Shown piece after piece: positions 49,575 through 58,782 of a DNA stretch of 64,000 nucleotides. The first letter of the stretch is position 1, and each line of letters opens with the position of its first letter. Location of the stretch: the NCBI GenBank assembly GCA_016126655.1, contig CP065955.1, positions 558,001 through 622,000 on the forward strand, written 5' to 3'. The notes below the pieces were generated by a model. It was not told where the DNA came from. It was given only the letters and a program-made list of their open reading frames with translations, and made no database searches. The position numbers were made by a program, and so were the translations under genes. The stretch is from Aerococcaceae bacterium zg-1292. GTDB lineage: Bacteria > Bacillota > Bacilli > Lactobacillales > Aerococcaceae.

Positions 49575-49602
49575 ATTCTACCTCAAAACAACTAATTGTA
49601 AA
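49575..49602 (-). promoter_or_regulatory. Candidate citC promoter
   Basis: Read on the minus strand: TTTACA, 16 bases, TAGAAT. It lies about 100 bases upstream of citC. Confidence 0.55.
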
Positions 49603-49710
49603 CAATCTTGCATCTATATCCTACAATTAATATGCACTAAATCTTTAATATATCGCGAATTTAACGCTGTAAACCGCATACAAAAAACCACAAAAAGAAC
49701 ACAATTTTCC

Positions 49711-49738
49711 TTTAGTTTATAACAAATTATCATATAAT
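49711..49738 (+). promoter_or_regulatory. Candidate citDEFX promoter
   Basis: TTTAGT at 49711 with TATAAT at 49733-49738, 16-base spacer. The -35 is poor, as expected for an activator-dependent promoter. Nearby sequence is very AT-rich. Confidence 0.55.
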
Positions 49739-49770
49739 AAGGTTATTAAGTAAATTAATGAGGTGAAAAA

Positions 49771-50079
49771 ATGGAAATTACAAAAACGGCAGTTGCCGGT
49801 ACTGTAGAGTCAAGTGACATTATGATTACAGTTTCGCCGAATGACGAAAATAAAGTCGTGATTAATTTGAATTCGAGTGTTGAAAAACAATTTGGTGCTC
49901 GCATCAGAGAAGTCATCGAACAGACGCTTAAACATTTAGATATTGATTCTGTAACAGTTGAAGCGGTAGATAAAGGAGCTTTGGATTGTACCATTCAAGC
50001 AAGAACTATTATTGCAGTGAACCGTTCATTAGGTGTCACAAACTATAACTGGAAGGAGATTGACTCATGGAACGTTTAA
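49771..50079 (+). CDS. citD: Citrate lyase acyl carrier protein (gamma subunit)
   Basis: Carries the phosphoribosyl-dephospho-CoA group. The 102-residue protein has the attachment serine at Ser14 in [11 protein letters not shown], the family motif. Start ATG 49771 after GAGGTG. The stop lies 13 bases inside citE, so the two are coupled. Confidence 0.95.
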   Translation: MEITKTAVAGTVESSDIMITVSPNDENKVVINLNSSVEKQFGARIREVIEQTLKHLDIDSVTVEAVDKGALDCTIQARTIIAVNRSLGVTNYNWKEIDSWNV

Positions 50080-50954
50080 GAAGAACAATGATGTTCCTTC
50101 CAGGATCAAATGTAGCCATGTTACGCGATGCTGCCTTATATGGTGCAGATTCGATTATGTTTGACTTGGAAGATTCCGTATCGTTAAAAGAAAAAGATTC
50201 AGCCCGTGTTCTTGTTCATTTTGCATTAAAAACATTTGACTATTCCAATGTTGAAACCGTGGTACGTATTAATGCATTAGATGCTGGTGGCGATTTAGAT
50301 GTTGAAGCTGCAGTTTTAGGTGGTGTGAATGTCATCCGTCTACCAAAAACTGAAAATGCGCAAGATATCGTAGATGTTGAAGCAGTGATTACTAAAGTAG
50401 AAGAAGAAAATGGTATTCCTGTTGGTACAACAAAAATGATGGCAGCAATCGAGTCAGCTGAAGGGGTATTAAATGCACGTGAAATCGCTAAAGCAAGTAC
50501 ACGATTGATTGGGATTGCTTTAGGTGCTGAAGATTACGTGACAAATATGAAAACCAGACGTTATCCTGACGGACAAGAGTTATCATTTGCACGTAATATG
50601 ATATTACATGCAGCTCGTGCAGCAGGTATTGCGGCTATTGATACAGTGTACTCTGACGTGAATAATACTGAAGGCTTCCAACGAGAAGTATCCTTAATCA
50701 AACAATTGGGATTTGACGGTAAATCGGTAATTAATCCACGACAAATTCCTTTAGTAAATGAAATTTATACACCGACTGAAAAAGAAATCGACAATGCGAT
50801 TGCAGTCATTCAAAGTATCCGTGAAGCAGAAGCAAAAGGTTCTGGAGTTGTATCGTTGAACGGAAAAATGGTCGACAAACCAATTGTTGAACGTGCTGAA
50901 CGTGTGCTAGCATTAGCAAAAGCAGCCGGAATCATTGAAGAGGGGGACTATTAA
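50067..50954 (+). CDS. citE: Citrate lyase beta subunit
   Basis: Citryl-ACP lyase: cleaves citryl-ACP to acetyl-ACP and oxaloacetate. The 295-residue protein has [14 protein letters not shown] at the start, [12 protein letters not shown] (metal/substrate site), the RINALD motif and [12 protein letters not shown] (beta/alpha)8 barrel of the HpcH/CitE family. citF starts after one intervening base. Confidence 0.96.
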   Translation: MERLRRTMMFLPGSNVAMLRDAALYGADSIMFDLEDSVSLKEKDSARVLVHFALKTFDYSNVETVVRINALDAGGDLDVEAAVLGGVNVIRLPKTENAQDIVDVEAVITKVEEENGIPVGTTKMMAAIESAEGVLNAREIAKASTRLIGIALGAEDYVTNMKTRRYPDGQELSFARNMILHAARAAGIAAIDTVYSDVNNTEGFQREVSLIKQLGFDGKSVINPRQIPLVNEIYTPTEKEIDNAIAVIQSIREAEAKGSGVVSLNGKMVDKPIVERAERVLALAKAAGIIEEGDY

Positions 50955-50955
50955 G

Positions 50956-52491
50956 ATGGTATTGAATCAATTAGGAAGAGAAATTCCTGATGCGTACTTA
51001 GAAAAAAATGGTGTTTACGCTGGTGAAACCGAAAATATTAAACCATTTACAGAAGCGAACCGTGAAATTAATCCAGTTGTCCCAGGAAAAGGAAAATTAG
51101 TGGAATCTATTCGTGAAGCGATTAAGAAAACTGGCTTAAAAGATGGGATGACGATTTCTTTCCACCACCATTTCCGTGAAGGGGATTATGTGTTAAATAT
51201 GGTCATGGAAGAAATTGCGAATTTAGGGATTAAAAATATTTCAATCGCACCCTCTTCGATTGCTAACGTTCATGAACCGTTAATCGAACATATTAAAAAC
51301 GGTGTGGTAACCAATATTACGTCATCCGGTTTACGTGATAAATTAGGTGCAGCTATCTCATCAGGTATTATGGATAACCCAGTTATTATTCGCTCTCACG
51401 GTGGACGTGCGCGAGCAATTGTTTCTGGTGATGTACATATTGATGTAGCCTTTTTAGGGGCACCAAGTTCAGACGAATATGGTAATGTCAATGGTACAGT
51501 TGGTAAAGCAACTTGTGGTTCATTAGGTTATGCCAAAGTAGACGCAAAATATGCAGACCAGGTAGTGATTATTACCGATACCTTAGTAAATTATCCAAAT
51601 ACACCAATCAGTATTCCACAACATTATGTAGATTATGTCGTTGTTGTTGATGAAATTGGTGACCCAAATGGTATTGCTAAAGGAGCAACCCGTTATACAA
51701 AAAATCCGAAAGAATTATTGATTGCTGAATATGCATCCAAAGTAATTACTCAATCACCATACTTTAAAGAAGGATTTTCATTCCAAACAGGTACGGGTGG
51801 TGCATCATTAGCGGTGACACGTTTCTTACGGGAAGCGATGATTAAAGATGAAGTAAAAGCATCATTTGCATTAGGTGGTATTACGAATGCAATGGTTGAA
51901 TTATTGGAAGAAGGCTTGGTTGATAAAATTCTTGATGTGCAAGACTTTGACCACTATTCTGCTCAATCAATGAGTCGTAACGAAAACCATTATGAAATTG
52001 ATGCCGATATGTATGCTTCACCATTTAACAAAGGTGCAGTTGTCAATATGCTAGATGTATGTATTTTATCAGCATTAGAAGTGGATACAGACTTTAATGT
52101 TAACGTCTTAACAGGTTCAGATGGTGTTATCCGTGGGGCATCTGGTGGACATTCTGATACAGCTTTTGCGGCGAAAATGAGTATGGTCATCGCACCACTG
52201 ATACGTGGTAGAATACCGACAATTGTCGAACAAGTTAATACGGTCATAACACCAGGTACTTCGGTCGATGTTGTGGTGACAGAAGTGGGTATTGCAATTA
52301 ATCCGGCTCGACAAGATTTGGTTGAACACTTTAAAGATATTAAAGTACCAATCTTGACAATGGAAGAATTAAAAGAAAAAGCATATAGTATCGTTGGTAG
52401 ACCAGAACCGATTCAATACGGTGAAAAATTAGTTGCCTTGGTAGAATACCGCGATGGTACAATCATTGATGCGGTTTACAATGTCGACTAA
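50956..52491 (+). CDS. citF: Citrate lyase alpha subunit
   Basis: Acetyl-ACP:citrate ACP-transferase, 511 residues. Family features are [18 protein letters not shown] near residue 75, [11 protein letters not shown], and the central [20 protein letters not shown] 50956 follows AGGGGG. It overlaps citX, so citDEFX is one operon. Confidence 0.96.
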   Translation: MVLNQLGREIPDAYLEKNGVYAGETENIKPFTEANREINPVVPGKGKLVESIREAIKKTGLKDGMTISFHHHFREGDYVLNMVMEEIANLGIKNISIAPSSIANVHEPLIEHIKNGVVTNITSSGLRDKLGAAISSGIMDNPVIIRSHGGRARAIVSGDVHIDVAFLGAPSSDEYGNVNGTVGKATCGSLGYAKVDAKYADQVVIITDTLVNYPNTPISIPQHYVDYVVVVDEIGDPNGIAKGATRYTKNPKELLIAEYASKVITQSPYFKEGFSFQTGTGGASLAVTRFLREAMIKDEVKASFALGGITNAMVELLEEGLVDKILDVQDFDHYSAQSMSRNENHYEIDADMYASPFNKGAVVNMLDVCILSALEVDTDFNVNVLTGSDGVIRGASGGHSDTAFAAKMSMVIAPLIRGRIPTIVEQVNTVITPGTSVDVVVTEVGIAINPARQDLVEHFKDIKVPILTMEELKEKAYSIVGRPEPIQYGEKLVALVEYRDGTIIDAVYNVD

Positions 52492-53017
52492 TCAAGTATT
52501 TGATGGCCCCGTTGTCTCACTATTAAAGATGTTGGAGGCGAGAGAAAAAAGGCAAGTAGTTCAACAACAATTGATAACAAAGTATCCTAACGATACTTTG
52601 TTATCAATTACATTGAATATCCCAGGTGAGATTAAAAATTCAATTTCCTTAGAAAAATTTTTCAATCTGCAGCTAAGTGACTTACAAACTCGTTATAAAG
52701 ATGTTATAATAGAAGAAAGCACTTTCTATGAACATACTGGGAATGAAGCATTTTTAGTTTTACGTATCGATCCAATGCGATTAAAAAGAGAACTGATTGA
52801 GTTTGAAGAGTCTTTGCCTGCTCGACGTATTCTTGATTTAGATGTACTATATTTAAACGAGCAGCAGTTAACAATTGTCAGCCGAAGAGATTATCATCTA
52901 CCACCTCGTCGTTGTCTCGTGTGTGAACGCGATGCGAAAGTGTGTGGACGAGAACGTAAACATCCAGTTGAGGAGATTCAACAAAAAATAGCAGCATTAA
53001 TATGTTCATCAACGTAA
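52481..53017 (+). CDS. citX: Holo-citrate lyase synthase
   Basis: Transfers the prosthetic group from CitG's product to apo-CitD. The 178-residue protein shows the C-terminal [19 protein letters not shown] motif. I placed the start at ATG 52481, inside the end of citF; no clear SD is seen, and translation may be coupled. ATG 52469 is an alternative. The family is also fused to CitG in some species; here the two are separate and apart. Confidence 0.9.
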   Translation: MSTNQVFDGPVVSLLKMLEAREKRQVVQQQLITKYPNDTLLSITLNIPGEIKNSISLEKFFNLQLSDLQTRYKDVIIEESTFYEHTGNEAFLVLRIDPMRLKRELIEFEESLPARRILDLDVLYLNEQQLTIVSRRDYHLPPRRCLVCERDAKVCGRERKHPVEEIQQKIAALICSST

Positions 53018-53042
53018 TGTAAAAAAATAAAAGAGGTGTAAA

Positions 53043-54335
53043 ATGAAAGAATTAAAATTTTTTGGTTTAAAAGTACCAATCTTCGCAATTATTTCAATTA
53101 TTGTATTAGCGACAATGTATATGGGTATTTTATCTAAAGATTTAGCCGGTGGTATTGCCATCATGTTAGTCATTGGTATTATTTTCAATGAGATTGGTGA
53201 ACGTATTCCAATTTGGAACACCTATGTTGGTGGTGGACTTGTTTTAGCATTTATTGGGACTGCATTTTTAGTACAGTTTAAACTTATTCCAACAGAATAT
53301 GTAGAATTAATGGATCAAGTAACAAGCAAACCAATGGGGATGTTAAACTTCTTTATCATCGCCTTAATCACCGGGTCAATTTTAGGTCTTAACCGTAAAT
53401 TAATGCTTAAATCATTCTCTGGATATATTCCAGCAATTTTAGGTGGTTTATTAGGTGCCGGTGTATTCGGTGTAGTAGCAGGATTACTATTCGGCGTTTC
53501 TCCAGCGGATACTATTTTAAAATACGTTTTACCTGTAATGGGTGGGGGTAATGGTGCTGGTGCGGTACCTTTATCACAAATTTATGAACGTGTTACAGGA
53601 GATGCAGCAGCGAACTACTATGGTTTTGCGATTGCTATCTTAACCATTGCGAACATCTTTGCGATTATCGCAGGGGGTGTCTTAAATGCGATTGGTGAGA
53701 AAAAACCATCATGGACTGGTGACAAAAACTCATTAATCATCAGTGATGACGAAATTGTTGTTGAAAAAGAAACATTTAAAGTTGGTATTAAAGATTACGC
53801 AGGAGCTGTCTTATTAGGTTTGGCATTCTACCAAGCAGGACGTTTATTATCAGAATTCTGGGATGCGTATATCTTACCTTCAGTACCAATTCACTCATTT
53901 GCTTTTATGATTATTTTAGTTGCATTAGCAAATGGACTGGGTGTGATTCCAGGTAGCTTAAGAATGGCTGCAAAAGAAGTACAAACATTCTTTACAAAAA
54001 ACTTAGTATTAGTTATTATGGTTGGTGTAGGGGTTTCTACCGACTTAAATGAATTATGGGCTGCAATTACATTAGGTAATGTCGTAATTGCTTTAGCAAT
54101 TGTTGTAGGTTGTATCATTGGTTCAGCACTTGTTGGACGTTTAGTTGGATTCTATCCAGTAGATACAGCTGTAACAGCAGGATTATGTATGGCAAACCGT
54201 GGTGGTTCAGGAGACTTAGCCGTTTTAGGTGCTGCCGATCGTATGGGATTAATTTCATACGCTCAATTATCTTCACGTCTTGGTGGAGGTATGGTATTAG
54301 TTATTGCTTCAATTTTATTTGGATTTTTCTTCTAA
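53043..54335 (+). CDS. Citrate transporter, 2HCT family
   Basis: Secondary carrier of the 2-hydroxycarboxylate family (CitS, CitP, MleP, CimH), 430 residues, about eleven membrane segments. The two conserved reentrant-loop motifs are visible: GGGNGAGAVPLS near residue 170 and NRGGSGDLAVLGAADRM near residue 385. Being next to citrate lyase, citrate is the likely substrate. Because a Na+-pumping decarboxylase follows, Na+ symport (CitS-like) is more likely than lactate exchange (CitP-like), but that is inference. ATG 53043 follows AGAGGTG. Confidence 0.9.
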   Translation: MKELKFFGLKVPIFAIISIIVLATMYMGILSKDLAGGIAIMLVIGIIFNEIGERIPIWNTYVGGGLVLAFIGTAFLVQFKLIPTEYVELMDQVTSKPMGMLNFFIIALITGSILGLNRKLMLKSFSGYIPAILGGLLGAGVFGVVAGLLFGVSPADTILKYVLPVMGGGNGAGAVPLSQIYERVTGDAAANYYGFAIAILTIANIFAIIAGGVLNAIGEKKPSWTGDKNSLIISDDEIVVEKETFKVGIKDYAGAVLLGLAFYQAGRLLSEFWDAYILPSVPIHSFAFMIILVALANGLGVIPGSLRMAAKEVQTFFTKNLVLVIMVGVGVSTDLNELWAAITLGNVVIALAIVVGCIIGSALVGRLVGFYPVDTAVTAGLCMANRGGSGDLAVLGAADRMGLISYAQLSSRLGGGMVLVIASILFGFFF

Positions 54336-54391
54336 AATAGGACTGTAAACAAATAAGAAATCGTTGAAAGCATTACGAATGATGAACGACT

Positions 54392-54429
54392 AGCGCCGGT
54401 GCTTTATAACGAATGCACTGGCGTTTTTT
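54392..54429 (+). terminator. Terminator after the citrate carrier
   Basis: AGCGCCGGTGC pairs with GCACTGGCG..., one G-U, followed by six T. Confidence 0.85.
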
Positions 54430-54444
54430 GTAAATTTATAAACA

Positions 54445-54960
54445 AATAATGTGAGCGTGGGTGATATGCCTTGAGCCGCCGGAAAAAGGATGTGAGTAAG
54501 GAAGGTTTGGTTTGAGGCACTGGAACTCATAATGTGAGTGAGGTTGCTGGCTTGCGTTGATGGCGGAAGTTGCAGACATGCGGGTAACGCATACGGGAGA
54601 CTTTTGAAGTAAATGTCAAGGAAATTTGAGCAAGCCGGAATAAAAAAACGGCGTGCGTGCAGCACACAAAGGGATATTCTGAAGTGAATGTCGAGACATC
54701 CCCAAGCGAACTGAATAAAAAAGGTGTGAGTGAGGGTGTAATGCCTCGAAGCACTGGAAGAAGTTACCGGCGTGCGAGTAACGCACAGAGGTGACTTCTG
54801 AAGTGGACGTCGAGGCAGCCTGAACGAACTAGAATAAAAAAAGGTGTGAGTGAGGGTGTAATGCCTCGAAGCACTGGAAGAAGTTACCGGCGTGCGAGTA
54901 ACGCACAGAGGTGACTTCTGAAGTGGATGTCGAGGCAGCCCGAACGAACCGGAATAAGGA
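54445..54960 (+). repeat. Palindromic elements before oadA, two fresh and two decayed copies
   Basis: Two near-identical 120-base copies lie at 54721-54840 and 54841-54960 with arms GCCTCGA/TCGAGGC and inner GTGCGAGTAACGCAC. Decayed copies fill about 54445-54720. The last copy ends CCGGAATAAGGAGG, which is the oadA SD. Confidence 0.88.
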
Positions 54961-54969
54961 GGCAAAATA

Positions 54970-56355
54970 ATGGAAAGTAAGCACACAGTAGGGATAACAG
55001 AAACGGTTTTACGTGATGCCCATCAAAGTTTAATGGCTACACGGATGCCATTTTCTGACATGGAACCTATTTTACCGGTGCTGGATCAAGTAGGCTATGC
55101 GTCATTAGAATGTTGGGGTGGTGCGACTTTTGATGCGTGTATTCGATTTCTTAATGAAAATCCATGGGAGCGCTTAAGAAAAATAAAAAGACTAGCACCA
55201 AACACACCATTGCAAATGTTACTGCGGGGTCAAAACTTACTTGGTTATCGTCACTATGCAGACGATGTAGTAGAAAAATTTGTTGAAAAAGCAGCCATTA
55301 ATGGGATTGATATTTTCCGTATTTTCGATGCTTTAAATGATTTTAGAAATCTTCAAAAATCAATTGAAATGGTAAAAAAATTCGGTAAAGAAGCACAAGT
55401 GGCAATTGCTTATACAACAAGTCCTATTCATACCGTGGAATATTATGTTGAATTAGCAAAAGAAATTCAAGCAATTGGCGCAGACAGTATTTGTGTTAAG
55501 GATATGGCAGGGGTACTAACACCTGGTGACGGTTATCGATTAGTTAAGGCGATAAAAGAACAGGTTACTATTCCAGTGATTGTCCACACGCATGCTACGA
55601 GTGGCTTATCACAAATTACCTTGCAAAAAGTCGTAGAAGCTGGTGCTGACCGAGTAGATACAGCGATTTCGCCATTGGGTGAGGGAACGAGTCAACCGGC
55701 TACTGAATCATTGATGATTAGTTTGGAAGAAGCGGGTTATTCAACAGGATTAAACAAAGAAAAGTTAGAAGAAGTTGCGAATTACTTTAGAGGATTACGT
55801 GATAAATACTTACAAAGTGGCATGATTGACCCTAAAATGTTAATGGCTGACCCACGTGCCTTAATCTATCAAGTTCCTGGTGGTATGTTATCAAATATGT
55901 ACTCACAATTGAAACAAGCTGGGTTTGAATCTAAATACGAAGAAGTACTTGCAGAAGTGCCAAGAGTGCGAAAAGATTTAGGCTATCCACCACTTGTAAC
56001 ACCGATGAGCCAAATGGTCGGAACGCAAGCAACAATGAATGTGATTACTGGCGAACGTTATAAAATGGTGTCGAACGAAGTGAAAAATTATTTGGTAGGT
56101 AAATATGGTAAGTCGCCGGTACCGGTAGATGATGCCTTTAGACGAAATATCGTTGGTGACGCAACAGTCATTCATCACCGACCAGCGGATGATTTAGCGG
56201 CTGAATTTGATCAATTGACCGAAGAAATTGGCGAATTGTCTAAAAATGATGAGGATACATTAATCTATGCACTGTTTCCAGAAGTAGGGAAAAACTTCTT
56301 GAAAAATTACTATCAGCCCGAACCAGAAGTTGTAAGAATTAAAGCATATTTATAA
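54970..56355 (+). CDS. oadA: Oxaloacetate decarboxylase alpha subunit
   Basis: Carboxyltransferase subunit of the Na+-pumping decarboxylase, 461 residues. It has ITETVLRDAHQSLMATRMP, the metal-binding DxxH and HTHATSG motifs, VCVKDMAG-like SICVKDMAGVLTPG and a C-terminal PYC_OADA extension. There is no biotin domain at the end, so it works with the separate biotin protein encoded downstream. ATG 54970 follows AAGGAGG of the preceding repeat. Confidence 0.95.
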   Translation: MESKHTVGITETVLRDAHQSLMATRMPFSDMEPILPVLDQVGYASLECWGGATFDACIRFLNENPWERLRKIKRLAPNTPLQMLLRGQNLLGYRHYADDVVEKFVEKAAINGIDIFRIFDALNDFRNLQKSIEMVKKFGKEAQVAIAYTTSPIHTVEYYVELAKEIQAIGADSICVKDMAGVLTPGDGYRLVKAIKEQVTIPVIVHTHATSGLSQITLQKVVEAGADRVDTAISPLGEGTSQPATESLMISLEEAGYSTGLNKEKLEEVANYFRGLRDKYLQSGMIDPKMLMADPRALIYQVPGGMLSNMYSQLKQAGFESKYEEVLAEVPRVRKDLGYPPLVTPMSQMVGTQATMNVITGERYKMVSNEVKNYLVGKYGKSPVPVDDAFRRNIVGDATVIHHRPADDLAAEFDQLTEEIGELSKNDEDTLIYALFPEVGKNFLKNYYQPEPEVVRIKAYL

Positions 56356-56370
56356 GAGAGGAGAAGTTGT

Positions 56371-56682
56371 GTGGGGTATTCAATTATTGACATCATTAAT
56401 TTGACCTTTTCAGCTATTACGATTGTTTTCATCGTTTTAACAGCGATTATGTTTTCAATTAAATTAGTTGGTCAAATTGTTGAAAAATTTGAGCAGCAAA
56501 CGGTATCTGAGTCCAGTGCCGCAAACATGAGTGCACCGGTCAGTGTACCTAAAGAAAAAACATTAAAAGAAATGTTTGATGAGGATTCTTATGCTCAAGT
56601 AGCGGCCTTAGTAGCGCTAACTCAAGCGAGTGAGGATGAGCAAGATAAACGCTTTGAAGTAGCATCAATTGTAAAAAAATAA
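56371..56682 (+). CDS. Oxaloacetate decarboxylase gamma-like subunit
   Basis: A 103-residue protein with one N-terminal membrane helix (about 6-33, FSAITIVFIVLTAIMFSI) and a charged cytoplasmic tail. Size, topology and place in the operon fit the OadG/OadH-type subunit that anchors the complex. It starts at GTG 56371 after GAGAGGAG. Confidence 0.8.
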   Translation: MGYSIIDIINLTFSAITIVFIVLTAIMFSIKLVGQIVEKFEQQTVSESSAANMSAPVSVPKEKTLKEMFDEDSYAQVAALVALTQASEDEQDKRFEVASIVKK

Positions 56683-56701
56683 CATAAAGGTGAGGTATAA
56701 T

Positions 56702-57061
56702 ATGAAACGATATGAAGTAACCGTTAACGGACAAGTTTATGAAGTGAGTTTAAGAGAATTACAAGACAATGAAACAGTCACTACGACTGCGCCAGCTCAA
56801 CCAGCACCACCTGCTGCTACACCCGCTGCGCCTGCACCTGTCACTGGTGAAGGATTAAGTGTTAAAGCACCAATGGGTGGCGTGATTATGTCAGTTAAAG
56901 TTAAAGAAAATCAATCAGTTAAAGCAGGCGATACATTATTCATTTTAGAAGCGATGAAAATGGAAAATGAAATCAAAGCACCTCAAGATGGTGTTGTAAA
57001 ATCAATCTTAGTTAGTGAATCACAACAAGTAGAAACAAACCAAGAATTAGTGATTATTTAG
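56702..57061 (+). CDS. Biotin carrier protein of oxaloacetate decarboxylase
   Basis: A 119-residue protein with an N-terminal lead, an Ala-Pro-rich linker (about 31-48) and a C-terminal biotinyl domain. Lys86 in EAMKMEN is the biotin site. It carries CO2 from OadA to OadB. ATG 56702 follows GGTGAGG; ATG 56690 upstream overlaps that SD. Confidence 0.95.
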   Translation: MKRYEVTVNGQVYEVSLRELQDNETVTTTAPAQPAPPAATPAAPAPVTGEGLSVKAPMGGVIMSVKVKENQSVKAGDTLFILEAMKMENEIKAPQDGVVKSILVSESQQVETNQELVII

Positions 57062-57071
57062 GAGGTCTACT

Positions 57072-58202
57072 ATGTTTGAGATTATTGGAGAACTCATTGC
57101 TAATTCAGGATTTGGCGCAATGACAGTGCAAAACTTTATTATGATTGCTCTATCATGCTTCTTCTTGTACTTAGGAATTAAAAAACAATATGAGCCTTAC
57201 TTGATGGTGCCGATTGCTTTTGGTATGTTGTTAGCGAACTTACCGATTTCAGGCGTAATGGATCCGTCAAATGGAACTGACCCAGGCGGCTTGTTGTATT
57301 ACTTATATCAAGGAACAAAATTAGGTATTTATCCACCACTTATTTTCTTATGTTTAGGTATAGCAACTGACTTTGGACCACTGATTGCTAATCCGATTAC
57401 GTTATTATTAGGTGGCGCGGCTCAAGCTGGTATCTTTGCCGCTTTCTTCTTAGCAATTTTATGTGGATTGTCACCAGAGGAAGCAGCATCAATTGGTATT
57501 ATCGGTGGAGCAGACGGACCTACCGCTATCTTTACAACAACGCGTTTGGCTCCGCATTTATTATCTGCGATTGCTGTAGCAGCGTACTCATATATGGCGC
57601 TTGTGCCAGTTATTCAGCCACCAATTATTCGTGCATTGACGACAAAAACAGAGCGTCAAGTGGTAATGAAAGAGCAACGGAAAGTGTCACAAGTGGAAAA
57701 AATTATTTTCCCGATTGTTGTAACGATATTAGTCAGCTTAATCGTACCAAGTGCAACAACATTAGTTGGTATGTTAATGTTAGGTAATTTATTACGCGAA
57801 ATTAAATTAGTGCCATTATTAACAACTGCATTGTCAAACTCAATGATGTATATTGTGACAATTTTACTAGGAACTACTGTTGGTGCTACTGCGAAAGGTG
57901 AAGTTTTCTTATCACCATCTACATTATTAATTATCGCACTTGGTTTAGTGGCCTTTGCGATTGGTACTGCTGCTGGTGTGTTGTTAGGTAAAGTGATGTA
58001 CAAATTGTCAGGTGGTAAAATTAACCCAATGATTGGTGCGGCCGGCGTATCTGCCGTTCCAATGGCTGCACGTGTTGTACAAAGAGAGGGCCAATTAGAA
58101 AACCCATCTAACTTCTTATTAATGCACGCAATGGGACCAAATGTAGCTGGTGTTATCGGTTCAGCGGTAGCAGCAGGTGTGTTATTAGCGATGTTTGGAT
58201 AA
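57072..58202 (+). CDS. oadB: Oxaloacetate decarboxylase beta subunit (Na+ pump)
   Basis: Membrane subunit that decarboxylates carboxybiotin and exports Na+. The 376-residue protein has about nine to eleven membrane segments and the key motif GGADGPTAIFTTTRLAP near residue 145, which holds the Na+/biotin Asp, plus NPMIGAAGVSAVPMAARV near residue 320. ATG 57072 follows GGAGG. It ends the operon at a terminator. Confidence 0.96.
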   Translation: MFEIIGELIANSGFGAMTVQNFIMIALSCFFLYLGIKKQYEPYLMVPIAFGMLLANLPISGVMDPSNGTDPGGLLYYLYQGTKLGIYPPLIFLCLGIATDFGPLIANPITLLLGGAAQAGIFAAFFLAILCGLSPEEAASIGIIGGADGPTAIFTTTRLAPHLLSAIAVAAYSYMALVPVIQPPIIRALTTKTERQVVMKEQRKVSQVEKIIFPIVVTILVSLIVPSATTLVGMLMLGNLLREIKLVPLLTTALSNSMMYIVTILLGTTVGATAKGEVFLSPSTLLIIALGLVAFAIGTAAGVLLGKVMYKLSGGKINPMIGAAGVSAVPMAARVVQREGQLENPSNFLLMHAMGPNVAGVIGSAVAAGVLLAMFG

Positions 58203-58260
58203 AAATTGAATATTATCTGTTGTTATATTCGTGTGGACGCATGAGTTGATGGCAGGAAAG

Positions 58261-58292
58261 AGCACTTGAACTTTAGGGTTCAGGTGTTTTTT
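58261..58292 (+). terminator. Terminator after oadB
   Basis: AGCACTTGAAC pairs with GTTCAGGTG followed by eight T. Confidence 0.85.
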
Positions 58293-58710
58293 TTGGGTTG
58301 TGTAGAGGGAGAATTGTGGATGATAGATATTTTGTAAGCGTTTAGGTTACTCAGGTAGGTGTCCAATAGCCAAGTATCTATCATCCGCCTAATAGTCCTT
58401 TATACTAGGTAAGCATCCAAAAACCAAGCATCTTCCCACTGACCAAATAACCTATTATACTAGCAGTATCACTATTTAGTAGGAAATCCAATGAAAGAAT
58501 AATAAGTGATTGTCTCAATCAAGCACCATCCGCAACTAGTGCAACATAATAATTATGACAATTAAAGGATTGAATATAAGTGTCTGAAATACCTTGATTT
58601 GGATGTATATTGAACATATTACAGAAGCATCAGATATGGGCATATAACAGTTTTTTTTGTTCAACCAATTTTGAAATTATTTTAACCAACTATGAAACCC
58701 CTATTAATTA

Positions 58711-58732
58711 TGACAACGGTGTCAAGTATAGT
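58711..58732 (+). promoter_or_regulatory. Possible promoter with a TGACA/TGTCA operator
   Basis: TGACA-ACGG-TGTCA at 58711-58724 is a perfect palindrome with a four-base centre, directly before a -10-like TATAGT at 58727-58732. A repressor or activator could bind there. The rest of the 58293-58782 gap shows nothing coding. Confidence 0.45.
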
Positions 58733-58782
58733 TAAATTATCAATAAAAGTGCTTTCTTATGAAAGTTAAAGGAGGAAAAGGA

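Noticed and set aside
54390-54986. 198-codon minus-strand ORF
   Set aside because: It covers repeat elements and a terminator and reads into the oadA start; low-complexity repeated peptide.
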